Assembly: GCA_050260515.1 (NCBI GenBank)
Contig: JBLNCI010000044.1
Location: 27,117 to 91,116, forward strand
Reading direction: 5' to 3'
DNA: 64,000 bases
From: DATJIG01 sp050260515
Lineage (GTDB): Bacteria > Pseudomonadota > Alphaproteobacteria > SMXQ01
Both the position numbers and the translations under genes were made by a program. Position 1 is the stretch's first letter; every line of letters begins with the position of its first letter. Positions 40,474 to 48,354 of this stretch are shown here, in pieces. The notes under the pieces were generated by a model. The model made no database searches. It had not been told where the DNA came from and saw only the letters and a program-made list of their open reading frames with translations.

Positions 40474-41703
40474 CTACATCTTCCGGTCGATGCGCTCGAC
40501 CCGGCGCAGCTCGGGGAACATCCTCGCCCACAGCCCGGTGACCGCGACGGTCGCGAGGCCGCCGATCACGACCGCCGGCACCGCGCCGATGACGGACGCC
40601 ACCATGCCGGCGCGGAAGTCGCCGAACTCGTTCGACGTGGTGATGAACACCGAGCTGACCGCGCTGACCCGGCCGCGCATCTCGTCGGGTGTCGCGAGCT
40701 GCACCAGCGTCTGGCGGACATAGACGCTGACCATGTCGGCGGCGCCCATCGTGAACAGGGCGGCGAGCGACAGCGGGAACGAGGTCGAGACGCCGAATGC
40801 GACGGTCGCCGCGCCGAACAGCGCCACCGCCCACAACATCGTGGCGCCCGGGCGGGTCTTGAGCGGACGGGCGATCAGCCACAGCGAGCACGCCGCGGCG
40901 CCCACGGCGGGCGCGGCCCGCAGGAGCCCCAGCCCCTCGGCGCCGACGGCGAGGATGTCGGTGGCGTAGATCGGATACAGCGCCACGCACCCGCCGAGGA
41001 CGACGGCGAACAGATCGAGCGAGATGGCGCCGAGCACCACCGCTTTGGCGCGGATGTAGGTCAGCCCGCCGAGGACGCTCGACCACGTCACGGGCTCGCG
41101 CTTGGAGAGGTACTCGCGGGTTGCGATGAGCGCGGTCAACAGCACCGCGATCAACGTGAGCGCCGCGGACGAGATGTAGGTGAACGCAAGCCCGACGCCG
41201 AGGAAGGCGCCGCCGATCGCCGGGCCGCCGATGGTTGCCACTTGCCACGACGACGACTGCCAGGCGACGGCGTTGGCGAGATCCTTCTCCGGCACGAGGT
41301 TCGGCATCATCGCCTGCCCCGCCGGCGTGATGAACGCGCGGTCAACGCCGAGTGCGACCAACACCGCAAAGATCGGCCACGTCGAGTTGACGCCCTGGTA
41401 CGCGAGCGCGCACAGCACCGCCGCGAACACCACGTCGGCGGCAAGGCAGATCTGGATGACCGTCTTGCGGTTGTAGCGGTCCGCGACCTGACCGGTCACG
41501 AGCACCAGCGCGATGGCGGGCAGGAACAGCGACAGCCCGATCATCCCGAGGTCGAACGGATCGTGGCTGATCTCGTAGACCTGCCACGCGACCGCGACCG
41601 CCTGCATCTGCATCGCGACCGTCGACAGGAAGCGCGAAAACCAGTAGAGCGCGAAATCGCGGTGACGGAAGGCGGCGAAGCCGCTCGATGAGGGCTCGCT
41701 CAT
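40474..41703 (-). CDS. MFS transporter (paralogue, tandem)
   Basis: A 409-residue, 12-TM carrier. It has FALYWFSRFLSTVAMQMQAV, VADRYNRKTVIQIC and RGRVSAVSSVFITTSNEFGD, aligned throughout with the downstream copy. The ATG at 41703 (MSEPSSSGF) is preferred to one five codons upstream. It is the first gene of the two-gene MFS operon, transcribed away from the tRNA-Gly gene, with only about 100 bp between them. Confidence 0.92.
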   Translation of the reverse strand: MSEPSSSGFAAFRHRDFALYWFSRFLSTVAMQMQAVAVAWQVYEISHDPFDLGMIGLSLFLPAIALVLVTGQVADRYNRKTVIQICLAADVVFAAVLCALAYQGVNSTWPIFAVLVALGVDRAFITPAGQAMMPNLVPEKDLANAVAWQSSSWQVATIGGPAIGGAFLGVGLAFTYISSAALTLIAVLLTALIATREYLSKREPVTWSSVLGGLTYIRAKAVVLGAISLDLFAVVLGGCVALYPIYATDILAVGAEGLGLLRAAPAVGAAACSLWLIARPLKTRPGATMLWAVALFGAATVAFGVSTSFPLSLAALFTMGAADMVSVYVRQTLVQLATPDEMRGRVSAVSSVFITTSNEFGDFRAGMVASVIGAVPAVVIGGLATVAVTGLWARMFPELRRVERIDRKM

Positions 41704-41806
41704 GGCGACCGGCGACACCGCGGCCCACGCCCGGACGCTCCGGCGTCGTCACGGCGCCGGGGTGTCTGACACGCGGGAACGGTGCTCATCGTTTCCTTTT
41801 GGGGAA

Positions 41807-41880
41807 TGGAGCGGGCGAAGGGAATCGAACCCTCGTCAGTAGCTTGGGAAGCTACAGCTCTACCATTGAGCTACGCCCGC
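41807..41880 (-). tRNA. tRNA-Gly (anticodon CCC)
   Basis: A complete cloverleaf on the minus strand. The acceptor is GCGGGCG/CGCCCGC with an encoded CCA (41807-41809). The D arm is GCTC-AATGGTA-GAGC, the anticodon arm GTAGC-TTCCCAA-GCTAC with CCC at 41846-41848, and the T loop TTCGATTC. A TATAAT -10 box lies 21 bp upstream. A truncated copy of its 5' part lies at 43294-43348. Confidence 0.95.
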
Positions 41881-41900
41881 TCAGGCGATCCGAAAGCCCG
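41826..41900. repeat. direct repeat, copy 1 (inside and upstream of tRNA-Gly)
   Basis: 75 bp matching 43294-43368 with a single mismatch. It spans the tRNA from the T loop to its 5' end plus 20 bp of promoter side. The two copies lie 1468 bp apart in the same orientation and flank one gene. Confidence 0.9.
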
Positions 41901-41901
41901 G

Positions 41902-41907
41902 ATTATA
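41902..41907 (-). promoter_or_regulatory. -10 box of tRNA-Gly
   Basis: TATAAT on the minus strand, 21 bp from the tRNA 5' end. A TTGCCC hexamer lies 20 bp further upstream, longer than the ideal spacing. Confidence 0.6.
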
Positions 41908-42189
41908 TAGTGGATCGGGGGCGTCCGGGGCAAGGGAGGGGCACTCAGCCACCAATAAGCTCGTCACGCGCCCGTCCCAGCGCAGCGCGCTCGCAGCCGG
42001 CACGGCGACGGAGGAAGCACGCGGCAAGGCGCCAAAGGCAGCGCTGTTGTCTACTATATGATGGGGGGCTCCCGATCCAGATCGCCGCCGCCCGCCGTTT
42101 GTCCCAAGCCGATGGCCGAGGGGACCACGCCAAATCCCGATCGAGCGGGTGCGGATGGACCTCTCGAAAAATGGATTGAGGGGGGTGGA

Positions 42190-43071
42190 ATGACGAAACC
42201 GATTCGCACGATCGCGGTCGCCGCGACACTCGCAGCGACAATCGCGGTCAGGTCGGCAACCGTTGCCGCCGACATCGACGTCCCCGCGCCCAAAGCGACC
42301 TGCAAGAACGGTCAGATAGCCGACAACGTGCATTGGATCTCGGGCGCCGGCTTCTGCCTAGCCGCCAAGACCTACGGCGACCAGACCGCCGCGTCGGCAA
42401 ATCCGATCGTGGTGGTGATCCATGCCGACAATGGCGGACGCATGGGCAACAAGTTCGAGAAGATCGCCGAGAAGATCGCCAGCGATTTTCACGTCATTGC
42501 AGTAGCCCTGCTCCGCCCCGGCTACCGGCGCGGCGGAAACAACGCGGATATGATCTCCGAGGGCACTGCACACAAGAACGACGACGACTATTCGCGCGAG
42601 AACGTCGACATAATCGCCGGCACGCTGATGAGCCTCCGCGGCCAATACCCCGGCCGCAAGGTGCTGCTGGTAGGCAGCTCCGGCGGCTCTGCCCTGTCGG
42701 CGCTCGTCCTTGGCATCCACCCCCACACGGCGGACGGTGCGGTGCTGGCCGGATGCCCGTGCGATATCCCCAACTGGCGCAGTTGGCGCAACGCGTCGGT
42801 TGGCAACGATCTGTTCTGGTCGCGCAGCCTGTCGCCGGACCATTACATCGAGGGAATCCCGCCCGACACCGTGCTGGTTGCGGTAAACGGCTCGGAGGAT
42901 TCCAACACCCTGCCAAAGTTTGCCGACGCTTACATCAAGGCGGCGGTCGCCCACGGCGTCTCCGGTGCGCGGTTTTTCACCGTTCCGGGGGCCACCCATA
43001 CCAGCGTCACCAGCGCGCCCGCGTTCTATCAAGCGATCGGCGAGGCGATCGACGGCCTCGCGGCGCGCTAG
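42190..43071 (+). CDS. secreted alpha/beta hydrolase (dienelactone-hydrolase/peptidase-like)
   Basis: A 293-residue protein. A signal peptide (MTKPIRTIAVAATLAATIAV, cleavage near VAADID) is followed by an alpha/beta-hydrolase fold: VVVIHADNGG, the nucleophile elbow VLLVGSSGGSALS, an acid in AVNGSEDSNTLP, and the base His in VPGATHTSVT. The central RPGYRRGGNNADM loop recalls prolyl-oligopeptidase-like or BAAT-like hydrolases. GAGGGGGG precedes the ATG. It is the only gene between the tRNA-Gly and its truncated copy, so it may have moved or been duplicated with that segment. Confidence 0.85.
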   Translation: MTKPIRTIAVAATLAATIAVRSATVAADIDVPAPKATCKNGQIADNVHWISGAGFCLAAKTYGDQTAASANPIVVVIHADNGGRMGNKFEKIAEKIASDFHVIAVALLRPGYRRGGNNADMISEGTAHKNDDDYSRENVDIIAGTLMSLRGQYPGRKVLLVGSSGGSALSALVLGIHPHTADGAVLAGCPCDIPNWRSWRNASVGNDLFWSRSLSPDHYIEGIPPDTVLVAVNGSEDSNTLPKFADAYIKAAVAHGVSGARFFTVPGATHTSVTSAPAFYQAIGEAIDGLAAR

Positions 43072-43293
43072 GTGGCGGGCCGCTCACCGTGTTTTAGCTT
43101 TATCGGCTCGATGCGGTTGGGCGCCATACGTCGTGACGACGGAATCCAGCAGACCGCCGAGGCGCCGCATTGTTACCCGCAGGATTTCGCCTGGGCGGCT
43201 GTCGCCAGCACGATCGTGTGTGGCAGCACGGATGGGCCCAGGCGATCCATCACCGGAACGACGAGGCGCACGACGCTCCTGAGCCCTTCGACA
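43072..43293. other. intergenic region between hydrolase and tRNA remnant
   Basis: About 220 bp with no convincing gene, hairpin or promoter. It probably belongs to the segment bounded by the tRNA repeats. Confidence 0.4.
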
Positions 43294-43348
43294 CGAACCC
43301 TCGTCAGTAGCTTGGGAAGCTACAGCTCTAGCATTGAGCTACGCCCGC
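43294..43348 (-). pseudogene. truncated tRNA-Gly(CCC) copy
   Basis: 55 bp identical to the 5' two-thirds of the tRNA at 41807-41880 except one base. The mismatch at 43331 turns the conserved GG of the D loop into GC. The 3' acceptor strand and CCA are missing, so it cannot make a functional tRNA. A degraded promoter (CATAAT) is still visible upstream at about 43369-43374. Confidence 0.9.
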
Positions 43349-43368
43349 TCAGGCGATCCGAAAGCCCG
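43294..43368. repeat. direct repeat, copy 2
   Basis: Partner of 41826-41900; 74 of 75 positions are identical. Beyond 43368 the similarity continues with small indels (GATCGGGG, GGGGCAAG). Confidence 0.9.
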
Positions 43369-43421
43369 ATTATGGGATCGGGGCGGTCGGGGGCAAGGCG
43401 GGCCGAGCGGCCGTCGAGCGG

Positions 43422-44444
43422 CTAATTTCCTCGCAAGGGCCAGATGTAGCCGTCCGCCGAGACATCGACCCTTTGGGTGAAGCTTACGCCGTTGTCGGTT
43501 CGGACCGCGCGAAGATCGTGGTGGCCGCGCGAAACCGGAATCGCGCACGTCGTGCCGCCCGCCGTGTTGCAGCCGTAGCCGCCATCCACGGAGACGGTGA
43601 CGTACGACGACGTCTGGTTGAGCACCTGCAGCATCGCCGGCGCGGCGTCCTTCGCGTCGGCCGCGTTCCCCGGCTGCCGCCTGTTGACGTCAGCAGCGTG
43701 TGCCGACCGCAGCGCCCCATGGTCCGGGCCGACGCCGCTGCCCTGCAGATCGAATGAGGCGGACGGCGCGGCGTCGTCGGGCGTCGCGACCTGGGCGTGC
43801 ACCGGTCGCAACTGCGCGAGCAGGTCCTGCTGGCCCGCGGCGAACCGGCGCCGCTGGTCCGCCGCGCGCGCAGACACCGCCGACTGGATCGCATCGAGAT
43901 CGGACGTGAGCGCCCTCCATGACGGATCGTTCGCCAGCATGACGGCGCGACGCGCCTCCAGGAGCGCGTCATCAAGATTCCCCGCCGCGAAATCCAGGAG
44001 CGCTTTCTCGTGGTGATAGTTTGCGACGATGATCGTGTTCGACGGATCGGCCGCTGCGGCCTGCTGCAGCAGTGGAATCGCCTCCCGCCGCCGCCCCTGG
44101 TTGACGAGCGCGAGCGCCTGGTTGTTGAGATTGATCGCGTTCTGCCGCGCGATGTCGTCCGCGCTCGGGCCGGCCGCAGGTTCAGGGTCCGGGGGAGTCA
44201 TCAGAAGTCTTCCGAGCGCCTGACCGAACGCATACGCCATCCCGGAATAAGCTGAGTAGTCGGGCATCGAGGGGCCGCTGCTGGCCGCACCGCCGTTGCA
44301 CAGCGAATCCGACACGCGCTGACCGTTGACGTAGCAGCCCTGGTAGGCCTGCGCCGCGGCACCGTCCGCCCACATCAGGACACCCACGGCGACGACCGCG
44401 GCCAGCAACCCCGCCTCGCGCACGGCAACTGTTTCGGTTCTCAT
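43422..44444 (-). CDS. exported TPR-like protein of unknown function, 340 aa
   Basis: Signal peptide, cleavage near ADGAAAQA. A Cys-containing N-terminal segment (QGCYVNGQRVSDSLCNGG) is followed by TPR-like helices (NLNNQALALVNQGRRREAIP, YHHEKALLDFAAGNLDDALL). The C-terminal beta domain, with a Cys pair in GGYGCNTAGGTTCAIPVS, resembles PEGA-like surface modules. It lies 27 bp downstream of the PDZ lipoprotein gene, which suggests joint expression and a shared envelope function. No specific role is assignable. Confidence 0.8.
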   Translation of the reverse strand: MRTETVAVREAGLLAAVVAVGVLMWADGAAAQAYQGCYVNGQRVSDSLCNGGAASSGPSMPDYSAYSGMAYAFGQALGRLLMTPPDPEPAAGPSADDIARQNAINLNNQALALVNQGRRREAIPLLQQAAAADPSNTIIVANYHHEKALLDFAAGNLDDALLEARRAVMLANDPSWRALTSDLDAIQSAVSARAADQRRRFAAGQQDLLAQLRPVHAQVATPDDAAPSASFDLQGSGVGPDHGALRSAHAADVNRRQPGNAADAKDAAPAMLQVLNQTSSYVTVSVDGGYGCNTAGGTTCAIPVSRGHHDLRAVRTDNGVSFTQRVDVSADGYIWPLRGN

Positions 44445-44471
44445 CGCATCCCCCGATTATGGACGATCCGG

Positions 44472-46052
44472 CTAGCCCTTCGGCGCCGGAAACGTCCGGT
44501 ATACCGTCGACTGCTGCGAATTGATGATGCAGGAACGCGTGTTGTAGTTGATGTCGCCGAGATAGCGGATGCTCAGCGTGCCATCCGCATCGATGCCGCC
44601 CTCGGCGGGCACCTCGATCTTGGGTCCGAAGCATCTCACAACGTTGGGAGCGGTCACGTAGTTGGTGCACGTGCCGCGGAACTGCCGGCCGTCGATGCTC
44701 CCGCTGCAGAGCACATCGCCCGGCGTCAAAGCGTTGTTCGCCGGCATCTGCACCAGCACGGTCAAGCGGCGATCCCGGAGAACGACGGATTCGGTGCCGC
44801 CGCGCTCCATCGTCCACGAGCGGAGATAGGGGTACCAGGGCTTGCGCAGCTCGGCGAGCGCGTTGAGGCCGGCGATCTTCGCCTTCATCGTCGAGGCATC
44901 CGCCGCCTCCGGCACAAGCGCCAGATAGCGCGTCAGGTCGGCGGCCGCGGCTTCCGGATATCCCGCCTTCGCATAGACCAGACCGCGGTTGCGATAGAGA
45001 TCGGCGAGCCACGGCGCCTCGTAGATCGCGTCGCTCAGCGCTGCGGCGGCCCGATCGTTGTCGTGATCGCGCACGGCCTCGCGGATGACCGCGAGCGCCG
45101 TGCTGGTGTGGCGCTCCGCCTCCCGTGGCGTTCGCGGCGCCGACGGCAGGCGCGGCAGAATCTCGGCAAGGCGCTCGACGTCGAAGGTGAAGATATCGGT
45201 GACGTTCGCGCCGTATTCCGCCTGCTGACGGATCAAGAGCCGCATGGCGGCGACGTAATGATCGAAGGCGGCCGGAACATCGCCGGACGTGCTCGTCTGC
45301 GATGCGATACGCTGCTCGTCGGAGATGCGCTGGATCAGGGCAGCTTTGAAGAGTTCAGCGACGTTGGAGGGCCGCACGCCGAGCGCGACGTCGATCGCGT
45401 GCCGCTCGCCGTCGCGGAGGAACACGACAGGCACGGGCCGCGGGTCGCGGACCGCCGCTATGGTGCGCACGAGGTCATCCGCCGCACCCGCCGGCTTGTC
45501 GTCGAAGCGAACGATGATGTCGTCTTCGCGCAATCCGGCCACCGCGGCCGGCGACTCGGGCAGCATGAATTCGATCCGGGTGGCGGCTTCGCGCCCATTG
45601 GGCGCGGGCACCTCGACGGTCTTCAGGGACGCGCCGAGCCACACCACGGCTGGCGGAGCTGCCTGGCCCGGGCGCTGCTGCAGTTTCACCTCGACGGTCC
45701 GCGCCGCACCGTCGCGCAGCAGGCGCACGGGGACGCTCCGCGGCTCCCTTATCTCGCTCTCGATGCTCAGCAGATCGGCGGTCGACGAAACCGGCTTGCC
45801 GTCGAAGCTCAGGAGGAGGTCGCCTTCGTGGAGGCCGGCGCCGTCCGCAGGACCGTTCAGCGCGACCTTGTCGACGCGCAGCGCCTGCCGCTGACCGTCG
45901 TACGGTTGCGGCAAGCTGATGGAGGTTCCGTTGGCGCCGAACCAGACCGGCGGCACCGGCTGTCCGCCGAGTTGATTCGCGGGAACGCACCCAGAGGTTG
46001 TGAGCGCCACGAACGATGCGCGCAGCACGACCTGTCCCAATCGCCACGCCAT
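44472..46052 (-). CDS. lipoprotein with two PDZ domains and TPR-like region, 526 aa
   Basis: A lipobox in ALTTSGC places the lipidated Cys at about residue 22. Two PDZ domains follow (LRVDKVALNGPADGAGLHEG and RIEFMLPESPAAVAGLREDD, each continuing with a -D-G/D-KP- loop). A helical TPR-like segment around NDRAAAALSDAIYEAPWLAD comes next, then a Cys-containing beta-rich C terminus. There is no protease triad, so it is probably a scaffold or adaptor in the periplasm. The ATG at 46052 follows GGGGGAAT; the longer frame to 46127 lacks a signal. It is co-transcribed with the TPR-like protein at 43422. Confidence 0.85.
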   Translation of the reverse strand: MAWRLGQVVLRASFVALTTSGCVPANQLGGQPVPPVWFGANGTSISLPQPYDGQRQALRVDKVALNGPADGAGLHEGDLLLSFDGKPVSSTADLLSIESEIREPRSVPVRLLRDGAARTVEVKLQQRPGQAAPPAVVWLGASLKTVEVPAPNGREAATRIEFMLPESPAAVAGLREDDIIVRFDDKPAGAADDLVRTIAAVRDPRPVPVVFLRDGERHAIDVALGVRPSNVAELFKAALIQRISDEQRIASQTSTSGDVPAAFDHYVAAMRLLIRQQAEYGANVTDIFTFDVERLAEILPRLPSAPRTPREAERHTSTALAVIREAVRDHDNDRAAAALSDAIYEAPWLADLYRNRGLVYAKAGYPEAAAADLTRYLALVPEAADASTMKAKIAGLNALAELRKPWYPYLRSWTMERGGTESVVLRDRRLTVLVQMPANNALTPGDVLCSGSIDGRQFRGTCTNYVTAPNVVRCFGPKIEVPAEGGIDADGTLSIRYLGDINYNTRSCIINSQQSTVYRTFPAPKG

Positions 46053-46257
46053 CGATTCCCCCAACGTGCGACGCTGACGAAAACGACTACGCTCGAGACT
46101 GACAGCTAACGCGGAAAGGCGGCGCATGTGCGCCGAGCGGGAATGGCCAGCCGAAATCTCAGCACGATTTCGAGCATGCCCTCATGGCCATCCGGCACGC
46201 ACATTTATAAGGGATGCGATCGGCTCGGGCAACCCGAGGGACTCGGGCCGTCGGCCG

Positions 46258-46399
46258 TTAGCCGCCCTGCACAATCAGCTGGCGTTCGGCATCGTCCGGC
46301 ACAGCGGCGCGATCGGCCTTCGCTACGCTGCGACCCGCGCCGTCGAGATGGGCCACGATTTCGTCGGTGTGCATCACGTCGGCGTACTTGACACCGTAT
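46258..46399 (-). pseudogene. 3' remnant of an isochorismatase-family gene
   Basis: The minus-strand frame contains KYADVMHTDEIVAHLDG, identical over 17 residues to the end of the intact enzyme at 47538-48245. It then runs into unrelated sequence (AGRSVAKADR...) and a TAA at 46258-46260. The 50-bp core differs at only two or three bases. It begins immediately after the Bug gene stop codon and has no start codon or catalytic region. Confidence 0.8.
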
Positions 46400-46408
46400 T
46401 GGCTTGGC

Positions 46409-47452
46409 TCACCGCAACGTGCTGATCGCCTCGAAGCGCTTGAGCAGCGCGGGCGAGGCGGTGCTCATGTCGGCGACCAGCTTCGCCACCGCCGCGCCGT
46501 CGATCGGGCTGACGTCGAGCTCGGCCTTCGCCGCCTCGGCGAGGAAGTCGGGATCCGTGTGCGCCTTGTCGAACGCGGCGCGGAGCGCCTGCACCCGCTC
46601 GGCCGGGACGCCCGGCGGCGCGGCGAACGGCAGCGACATGTAGAGCGGCGCCTCGGCGAAGGCGAGCAGCGCTCGGTCGTCGTCGTTGGTGACGAGTTCG
46701 CGCCCCGTCGGTGCATCGGGCAGCTCGGGATGGCGCGTCTGCCGTCCGAACTGCACCAGCCCCCGGAACGCCCCGTTGCGCCACAGCGTGCCCTGCGCCG
46801 CCTTGGTCGAGGAAAGGCTGTTGAACTGGCTGTCGATCTCGCCGTTCTGCATGGCGAGGAACAGCTCCGCGGCGCCGCGGTAGCCGTGGGTCACCGCGAT
46901 GTTCCCCTTGAGGATGTCGCGCACGAACAGCGAGAACGTGAGCTTGATGTCCGCGCCGACGGCGCCGATCATCACCGGCTTCTGCGCCGCCTTGAGATCG
47001 GCCCAGGATTTCACCGGCCGGTCGCTCATGATGAACAGCGCGTAGGCGTCGTCGGCGAACGACGACGTGCTGCCGAGCCAGTTGAACTGCGCGACGTCGA
47101 AGCGGATGTTCGGGTCGCCGAGGTACGCGGTCTGCGGGATCGAGCGCAGGATGCCGGCCACCACCGTGCCGTCCTTCGCGGCCACGTTGTAGAGGTAATT
47201 GACCACGGTGAGACCGCCGGCGCCGGGCATGTTCTGCACCACCTGACGCGGGCTGCCGGGCAGGTACTTGACCATGTAACGCGCGACGAGCCGCGCGCTG
47301 AGATCGTTCAGCCCGCCGGGCGGGAACCCCACCATCATGGTGAGCTGCTTGCCGCGGTAGAAATCCGCGACGTCGTCCGCCGCGGCAGGCGCCGCCTGCG
47401 TCAATGCCATTGTCAGCGTGAGCGACAAGCACGCCATCGTGAAGCGCTTCAT
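46409..47452 (-). CDS. Bug/TctC-family periplasmic solute-binding protein (5 of 7)
   Basis: A 347-residue exported protein. The signal peptide is MKRFTMACLSLTLTMALTQA, with cleavage near PAAADD. FYRGKQLTMMVGFPPGGLND and VVQNMPGAGG are the ligand loops, with ND in place of the YD seen in the other copies, so the ligand may differ. It starts 86 bp after the isochorismatase-type hydrolase and ends next to a second, truncated copy of that gene's 3' end. The arrangement suggests a duplicated hydrolase-Bug unit. Confidence 0.9.
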   Translation of the reverse strand: MKRFTMACLSLTLTMALTQAAPAAADDVADFYRGKQLTMMVGFPPGGLNDLSARLVARYMVKYLPGSPRQVVQNMPGAGGLTVVNYLYNVAAKDGTVVAGILRSIPQTAYLGDPNIRFDVAQFNWLGSTSSFADDAYALFIMSDRPVKSWADLKAAQKPVMIGAVGADIKLTFSLFVRDILKGNIAVTHGYRGAAELFLAMQNGEIDSQFNSLSSTKAAQGTLWRNGAFRGLVQFGRQTRHPELPDAPTGRELVTNDDDRALLAFAEAPLYMSLPFAAPPGVPAERVQALRAAFDKAHTDPDFLAEAAKAELDVSPIDGAAVAKLVADMSTASPALLKRFEAISTLR

Positions 47453-47537
47453 GATCCCCCTGCTCGTTATGTTTACTGTCAATGGTGCTGCGAGCACCAA
47501 ACCGCCATTCCCGGCGCCCCCGCCGGCGTCGTCGCCT

Positions 47538-48245
47538 CTACTCCGCGACCCGCGCGTTCAGGCCGTCGAGATGGGCCACGATCTCGTCGGTGTGCATGAC
47601 GTCGGCGTACTTATGGTGCAGGTCAAACAGGCTGACCTTGTGGGAAATCTCGCTGCGGTCGAAGCAGCACTCCTCGGCGAGCACGACATGGAACCCCGAC
47701 GAGTGCGCGTCCACCGCGGTCGCGCGCACGCAGCCCGAGGTGCTTTCGCCGCAGATGATGACGCTGCGCGCGCCGACCTGGGTGAGCTGCGCGCCGAGCG
47801 GCGTGCCGAAGAATCCGCTCGCCCGCTGCTTGGTGATGACGATGTCGCCGGGCTGCGGCGCGAAATCGGCGCGGATGCCGAACATCTTCACGCCGCCGGT
47901 CGTCGCATGCCGGGTGCTGCCGAACGTCCGCGGTCGCGCGTCGGGACGCGCGTCGCCTGTCGTGTAGAAGATGGGCAGACCCGCACGGCGCGCCGCCGCG
48001 ATCAGTCGTTTCGTCGGTTCGATTGCGGCGAAGGCGTATTCGCCGCAGGAGCTCGAATGGACCTTCACCGCCTCGTCGATCGGCAGCGGCCCGCCCTGGT
48101 AGACGAGATCGTAGAGATCGACGAGCAGCAGCGCCGGGGATGGGCCGACGAAGGTGCGGCGGACGTACTTCGAATAGATCCGGACGACATTGTCCGGAAT
48201 GACGTCCTTCCAGCAGTGATCCTCGAATGCCTGCTCGCTCGCCAT
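47538..48245 (-). CDS. isochorismatase family cysteine hydrolase
   Basis: A 235-residue protein. The fold begins at PALLLVDLYDLVYQGG with the catalytic Asp, the Lys lies in DIVITKQRASGFFGTPL, and the nucleophilic Cys is in ICGESTSGCVRATAVDA, which completes the Asp-Lys-Cys triad of the nicotinamidase/N-carbamoyl-amidase group. The start at 48245 (MASEQAFED) fits a GGGGG upstream; the longer frame lacks homology. Co-transcription with a Bug protein points to hydrolysis of an imported amide or carbamoyl compound rather than isochorismate. Confidence 0.92.
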   Translation of the reverse strand: MASEQAFEDHCWKDVIPDNVVRIYSKYVRRTFVGPSPALLLVDLYDLVYQGGPLPIDEAVKVHSSSCGEYAFAAIEPTKRLIAAARRAGLPIFYTTGDARPDARPRTFGSTRHATTGGVKMFGIRADFAPQPGDIVITKQRASGFFGTPLGAQLTQVGARSVIICGESTSGCVRATAVDAHSSGFHVVLAEECCFDRSEISHKVSLFDLHHKYADVMHTDEIVAHLDGLNARVAE

Positions 48246-48354
48246 CAGACCGCCCCCACGATGCACGGATTCGCGGTTGTGCCCGCGCCCCCTGTTGTCC
48301 AGACGGTAGCACGCCGCGGATCGGCGTCGCAAAAGCCGCGCAAGCGTCGGATGA

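Noticed and set aside
41826..43368. attL/attR of a tRNA-integrating element
   Set aside because: No integrase is present, and the duplicated part is the 5' rather than the 3' end of the tRNA, so the label is not justified; reported as a direct repeat instead.
46128..46425. short plus-strand frames of 87-99 codons between the lipoprotein and Bug genes
   Set aside because: Antisense to the isochorismatase remnant and without ribosome sites.
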